A DNA stretch of 8,105 nt from an uncultured Flavobacteriia bacterium (GTDB lineage: Bacteria; Bacteroidota; Bacteroidia; Flavobacteriales_D; Crocinitomicaceae): contig CAIYXD010000481.1 of NCBI GenBank assembly GCA_903930085.1, positions 1-8,105 of the forward strand, in the 5' to 3' direction. The position numbers and the translations under genes were made by a program. Positions 4,404-8,105 of this stretch are shown here, one piece after another. The notes under the pieces were generated by a model that saw nothing but the letters and a program-made list of their open reading frames with translations, made no database searches and had not been told where the DNA came from. How positions within the stretch are numbered: position 1 is the first letter of the stretch; the number at the start of each line of letters is the position of its first letter.

Positions 4404-5807
4404 TTAATTCATTATTTTTCCTGGATTCAAAATTCCATTTGGATCAAATACGTTTTTAATGTTACGCATTAGTTGTAAACTTACCTCCGGAAAAGCAATA
4501 TCCATATAGCCTTTTTGCACCAAACCGATTCCGTGTTCCCCAGAAAGCGTTCCTCCCAAATTAACAACTTCGGTGAAGATCTCTCGAATTGCTTTCGGTA
4601 ATTCAATTTCCCATTCCGCGTCGCTTAGATTTCCTTTTAGAATGTTGACGTGTAAATTCCCATCTCCAGCATGGCCATAGCAAACAGAATGTAAATTATA
4701 TTTTTTACCAATCGCTTTTACATGGTGCAATAGTTTTGGTAATTCAAACCGCGGAACAACCGTATCCTCCTCTTTATAAATAGATTGCGATTTAACTGCT
4801 TCTCCCGCTTTTCTGCGAAGCGACCATAAACTATTTTTTTGTGCTTCACTTTCCGCAAATAAAATTTCGTCCGTTTCAAAATTTTCCAAGACTGACATTA
4901 TTTTTTCACATTCTCCCATAAGAATATCGGAATCGAAACCATCCACCTCAATTAATAAATGCGCAGCATGATTTTCTTTTACTTCAATCGAAAAATCGCC
5001 TGTAAATTCCTGTGTGTAAACTAATGCGTCGCGTTCCATGAATTCCATACCGCTCGGTGTAATTCCAGCTTTAAAAATTGCAGCTACAGCTTCACATGCT
5101 TTTCCGGCGTCAAAAAACGGAACGAGCAGCAAAAGATCTTTCGTTGGATGGGGAATTAAACGCAAAACAATTTTTGTTATCACAGCTAAAGTTCCTTCTG
5201 AACCAACAATCAGCTGCGTTAAATTGTAACCGGTAGCGTTTTTCAAAACATTTGCACCTGTCCAAATTATTTCTCCCGTTGGCAAAACAATTTCCAGATT
5301 TAAAACATAATCTTTGGTTACGCCATATTTTACAGCCTTCGGACCGCCAGAATTTTCCGAAATATTTCCACCAATAAAACAACTTCCTTTACTTGCAGGA
5401 TCTGGCGGGTAAAATAAACCTTTTTCTTTCAGCGTATTTTGCAACACTTCTGTAATTACGGCTGGTTCTGTTGTCACTTGGTGATTATTTTCATCAATAT
5501 GTAAAATCCGGTTAAATTTCTCCATGGAAAGCGCAATTCCTTTGTGAACAGGCAACGAACCGCCACTTAATCCTGTTCGCGCTCCGGAAGGCGTAACAGG
5601 AATGCGATTTGCATTGCAGTAGGCCAGAATTTTGGAAACTTCTTCAGGAGTTTCTGGCTTCAGAACGATTTCAGGAAAGTAAACCAAATCTTCCGTTTCA
5701 TCGTGACCATATTTCTCGAAATTTTCTTGGTCTGTAAAGCAGCGATCTGGCATAAATTCAAGAAAGAATTCGATGTCTTTTTTTTCTATTGGGCGGAATG
5801 TATTCAT
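4404..5807 (-). CDS. GlcD-like FAD-linked oxidase (2-hydroxyacid dehydrogenase family)
   Basis: This 467-residue flavoprotein belongs to the vanillyl-alcohol oxidase/PCMH family that includes the glycolate oxidase subunit GlcD and D-lactate dehydrogenases. Members oxidise D-2-hydroxyacids to 2-oxoacids. The FAD-binding PCMH domain (about 42-221) has PSGARTGLSGGSLP (73-86), GGNISENSGGPKAVKYG (146-162) and GYNLTQLIVGSEGTLAVITK (193-212). The C-terminal FAD-oxidase domain (about 225-465) has the family signatures GHAGDGNLHVN (378-388) and SGEHGIG (422-428), and ends in FDPNGILNPGKI. There is no iron-sulphur extension and no membrane segment, so it needs an external electron acceptor. The substrate (glycolate, D-lactate, D-2-hydroxyglutarate) cannot be told from the sequence. 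It starts 3 bp after the upstream metallo-hydrolase gene, implying a shared transcript. No terminator is evident in the 32 bp facing the convergent response regulator gene. Confidence 0.93.
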   Translation of the reverse strand: MNTFRPIEKKDIEFFLEFMPDRCFTDQENFEKYGHDETEDLVYFPEIVLKPETPEEVSKILAYCNANRIPVTPSGARTGLSGGSLPVHKGIALSMEKFNRILHIDENNHQVTTEPAVITEVLQNTLKEKGLFYPPDPASKGSCFIGGNISENSGGPKAVKYGVTKDYVLNLEIVLPTGEIIWTGANVLKNATGYNLTQLIVGSEGTLAVITKIVLRLIPHPTKDLLLLVPFFDAGKACEAVAAIFKAGITPSGMEFMERDALVYTQEFTGDFSIEVKENHAAHLLIEVDGFDSDILMGECEKIMSVLENFETDEILFAESEAQKNSLWSLRRKAGEAVKSQSIYKEEDTVVPRFELPKLLHHVKAIGKKYNLHSVCYGHAGDGNLHVNILKGNLSDAEWEIELPKAIREIFTEVVNLGGTLSGEHGIGLVQKGYMDIAFPEVSLQLMRNIKNVFDPNGILNPGKIMN

Positions 5808-5810
5808 TTT

Positions 5811-7190
5811 CTAATAAGGTAAAATATATTCAGTGTTCATTTTCGGAATTTTTGCTTCCCAGCCAAGCACATAGTTTATTTTTACACGCAGCGCATCTGC
5901 TTGGTGGTGCTCGCCGTGGTTGATGAAAATCTCTTTCGGTTTTTTGGTGAAATGAGATAGCCAATCCACCATTTCCAGTTGATCGCCATGTGCTGAAAGC
6001 GCAGAAATACTGCTAATGTGGCATTTCACATTGCGGTATTCGCCAAAAAACTTTATTTCTGTACTTCCTTCGAGAATCGCACGTCCTCTCGTTCCTTCTC
6101 CTTGAAACCCAACAAAAAGAAGGGTGTTTTTTTCATTCTCCACGTGGTTGTTTAAATAGTGTAATATTCTTCCGCCTTCCATCATACCGCTTCCAGCGAT
6201 TACAATTTTAGATTGTTTATCTGCAACAACCTCTCTTGAGTGTTCATATTCATTGATAAAGATAACATCATTGTACATATTACTTAAGTCAAAACGCGAA
6301 AGATTTTGCCATTCTGTATATTTAATATACACATTTGTGGAATTAATTCCCATTGGCGAATCGAGATAAATTGGCATTTTGGGTAATTTATCCTCTTGTT
6401 TCAATTGGTGAAGTAGGTAGATTAATTCCTGTGTTCTTTCGACGGCAAAGGATGGAATCATCAAAATCCCTTTTCTGGCATATGTTTCGTCAATCACCTT
6501 CAATAATTCCGATTTCACATCCGCAACGGCATGCACCCTGTCGCCATACGTGGATTCTAAAATGATATAATCCGCATCCTTTATTTGTTTTGGCGGATAC
6601 AGTAACATGGGTTTTGTGCGACCAATATCGCCGCTAAAAATTAGTTTTGTTTCTCTGATTCGAAAATCAATGAATGCTGATCCCAAAATATGTCCGCTGT
6701 TTAAAAATTGAAATTTCGAATTTGCATCTAGAATTACCCACTCGTGCAAATCGTGCGTTTCAAAAAGCTTCATGGCATGCACAACATCTGCAACGGTGTA
6801 AAGCGGTTCGGCTTTTTTATGTTTTGTATATTGGTGTCTGTTCGCTCGTTCTGCATCTTCTTCCTGAATCTTTGCGCTGTCCAATAAAATAATTTCCGTC
6901 AGTTCCTTCGTCGGATTAGTACAGTGAATTTTCCCTTTAAAACCCTTTTTTACCAAAAGCGGAATATAACCGCAGTGGTCTAAATGTCCGTGTGTGAGAA
7001 TCAAGTCATCGATGGAATGCGCATCAATCGGAAAGGGTTCCCAATTCAATTTTCTTAATTCTTTTATTCCTTGAAAGAGTCCGCAATCGATGAGGTATCT
7101 GTTTTTTGAGATTTCCAATAGAATTTTTGATCCAGTTACGGTTTCGACGCCACCTAGAAATTTTAGTTTAAAATCTGAATTATTTTCCAT
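5811..7190 (-). CDS. Beta-CASP metallo-beta-lactamase-fold hydrolase (probable RNase)
   Basis: This 459-residue cytoplasmic enzyme is of the CPSF73/YSH1-like group, whose members cut RNA with two zinc ions. The metallo-beta-lactamase domain has FLGGVETVTGS (11-21), the zinc motif THGHLDH (66-72), H167 in GHILGS and D188 in SGDIGR. The beta-CASP insertion follows ESTYGDR (212-218), with IPSFAVERTQEL (245-256), DSPMGI (277-282) and GSGMMEGGR (333-341). C-terminal motifs are FVGFQGEGTRGR (359-370), SALSAHGDQ (396-404) with H401, and NHGEHHQA (424-431), which is the RNA-specificity region. All expected metal ligands are present, so it should be active. Length is normal for bacterial members. The ATG gives a standard N terminus. 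It is the first gene of a probable operon with the GlcD-like oxidase, and its promoter should lie in the 214-bp divergent gap. The natural RNA substrate is unknown. Confidence 0.92.
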   Translation of the reverse strand: MENNSDFKLKFLGGVETVTGSKILLEISKNRYLIDCGLFQGIKELRKLNWEPFPIDAHSIDDLILTHGHLDHCGYIPLLVKKGFKGKIHCTNPTKELTEIILLDSAKIQEEDAERANRHQYTKHKKAEPLYTVADVVHAMKLFETHDLHEWVILDANSKFQFLNSGHILGSAFIDFRIRETKLIFSGDIGRTKPMLLYPPKQIKDADYIILESTYGDRVHAVADVKSELLKVIDETYARKGILMIPSFAVERTQELIYLLHQLKQEDKLPKMPIYLDSPMGINSTNVYIKYTEWQNLSRFDLSNMYNDVIFINEYEHSREVVADKQSKIVIAGSGMMEGGRILHYLNNHVENEKNTLLFVGFQGEGTRGRAILEGSTEIKFFGEYRNVKCHISSISALSAHGDQLEMVDWLSHFTKKPKEIFINHGEHHQADALRVKINYVLGWEAKIPKMNTEYILPY

Positions 7191-7404
7191 AAGTAAGGTA
7201 TTTATCCACTAAAAATACTGCGTAATGTTTAGTAAAAAGGTGATGAATGTTACCTAATAAGCATTCATTTTATTATTTGAATCAGCTATAAAATCTAGGT
7301 TGTAATAGAATACGTGTTGCTTTTTTGCAATATCGTTTAAAATATAGGCAGCTAGAATCCAGACAATACTAAAATTGTTACCTTTATGGAATCAAAAAAA
7401 AGGT
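7191..7404. promoter_or_regulatory. Divergent promoter region between hydrolase and thiolase genes
   Basis: This 214-bp gap must hold both divergent promoters. For the thiolase, TACCTTTA (7379-7386) resembles a -7 box 18 bp before the ATG. For the hydrolase, TATTTTTA on the minus strand (7217-7210) is a poor candidate. A 7-bp dyad ATGAATG/CATTCAT (7243-7249 and 7262-7268) could be an operator. None of these is strong in such AT-rich sequence. Confidence 0.35.
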
Positions 7405-8105
7405 ATGTCAAAAGAAGTATTTATAGTGGATGGAATTCGAACGGCAATAGGGAGTTTTGGCGGCACATTATCTGCGGTTAGAGCGGATGATCTTGGCGCA
7501 CATGTGATAAAAGCATTGCTAGAAAGAAATCCAAATTTGGATCCGATGCTAATTGAAGATGTGCTGATGGGTTGCGCAAATCAAGCGGGCGAAGACAATC
7601 GAAACGTCGCAAGAATGTCTGGTTTATTGGCTGGATTGCCTTTTCAATCTGGCGGAGAAACGGTTAACCGACTTTGTGCTTCCGGAATGGCGGCTACCAT
7701 AAATGCTGCTCGTGCAATTAAAGATGGCGCTGGTGATATTTATATTTCTGGTGGAATTGAAAATATGACACGCGGACCTTGGGTTATTTCAAAAACTTCC
7801 GCTGCTTATGGTCGGGATGCACAAATGTTTGATTCTTCCTTTGGATGGCGATTTATCAATCCAAAAATGGAAGAGCTTTACGGCGTTGACGGCATGGGCG
7901 AAACTGCTGAAAATTTAGTCGATTTATATGGAATTGAGCGCGAAGCACAAGACCAATTTTCTTTTTGGTCGCAACAGAAAGCAGCGAAAGCAGCTGCTTC
8001 TGGTCGTTTGGCTGAGGAAATTACACCAATTTATATTCCGCAACGAAAAAAAGAAGCTTTGCGATTTGATACGGACGAATTTTGTCGACCGGAAACAAGT
8101 TTGGA
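7405..8105 (+). CDS. Thiolase, N-terminal part, PcaF/PaaJ-like (runs off the window)
   Basis: The first 233 codons of an acetyl-CoA acyltransferase are present. The gene is cut by the window end, not by a stop codon. The N terminus MSKEVFIVDGIRTAIGSFGG is typical of thiolases, and the nucleophile is C91 in NRLCASGMAA (88-97). SGGIENMTRGPWV (about 113-126) is the conserved loop with the SGG-E-M signature. The region YGRDAQMFDSSFGWRF with NPKMEELYGVDGMGETAEN (about 135-172) resembles 3-oxoadipyl-CoA thiolases (PcaF/PaaJ), which cleave 3-oxoadipyl-CoA to succinyl-CoA and acetyl-CoA in aromatic degradation, more than biosynthetic acetoacetyl-CoA thiolases. The catalytic His and second Cys lie outside the window, so specificity is tentative. 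The ATG at 7386 is out of frame, leaving 7405 as start. If the PcaF/PaaJ reading is right, other paa/pca or beta-oxidation genes may follow. Confidence 0.92.
   Translation, partial: MSKEVFIVDGIRTAIGSFGGTLSAVRADDLGAHVIKALLERNPNLDPMLIEDVLMGCANQAGEDNRNVARMSGLLAGLPFQSGGETVNRLCASGMAATINAARAIKDGAGDIYISGGIENMTRGPWVISKTSAAYGRDAQMFDSSFGWRFINPKMEELYGVDGMGETAENLVDLYGIEREAQDQFSFWSQQKAAKAAASGRLAEEITPIYIPQRKKEALRFDTDEFCRPETSL

Noticed and set aside
4360..4410. Possible bidirectional terminator between the convergent genes (GAATTAAA/TTTAATTC arms, and TTAGTAACTAA palindrome at 4380-4390)
   Set aside because: The arms are only A/T-rich with a 35-nt gap and the palindrome is short. No stable G/C stem is present, so this is likely chance.

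Overview
The window comes from the chromosome of an AT-rich member of the Bacteroidota, most likely a flavobacterium or close relative. The evidence is a type III glutamine synthetase of the Bacteroides length class, promoters of the Bacteroidota TAnnTTTG type, little sign of Shine-Dalgarno sequences ahead of the genes, and AT-rich codon use in every gene. No insertion sequence, phage gene, CRISPR array, tRNA or rRNA was seen.

Positions 1-1114 hold no convincing protein gene but are highly organised. Four consecutive cassettes share the same layout: two or three 9-bp boxes resembling TTCRYTGAA with starts exactly 21 bp apart, an AATTG-like -33 element exactly 12 bp after the start of the last box, and a TAACTTAG-like -7 element exactly 37 bp after that start. 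Each is followed by a short non-coding stretch and a rho-independent terminator. Cassettes 2 and 3 share a perfect 81-bp body and should make the same RNA of about 72 nt. Cassette 1 shares only the 5' half of that body and runs to a terminator at 277. Cassette 4 shares only the promoter and first bases and may run to a terminator at 1114. I read this as a tandem family of small RNAs under one regulator. The 9-bp boxes with 12-bp spacers match the known architecture of LytTR-domain regulator sites. This is the most interesting part of the window.

Positions 1203-3526 are a single-gene unit for type III glutamine synthetase (glnN): a striking dyad, a -7 box very close to the start codon, the gene, and a strong terminator. 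Positions 3665-4371 hold an orphan NarL/LuxR-type response regulator, whose real start is probably a GTG at 3694 because a -7 promoter box overlaps the upstream TTG.

On the minus strand, a beta-CASP metallo-beta-lactamase-fold protein (7190-5811) and a GlcD-like FAD-linked oxidase (5807-4404) lie 3 bp apart and probably form an operon, convergent with the response regulator. Divergent from it, at the right edge, is the first 233 codons of a thiolase that looks most like 3-oxoadipyl-CoA thiolase (PcaF/PaaJ). Glutamine synthetase serves nitrogen assimilation, while the oxidase and thiolase serve carbon catabolism. Nothing in the sequence shows that the protein genes form one pathway.
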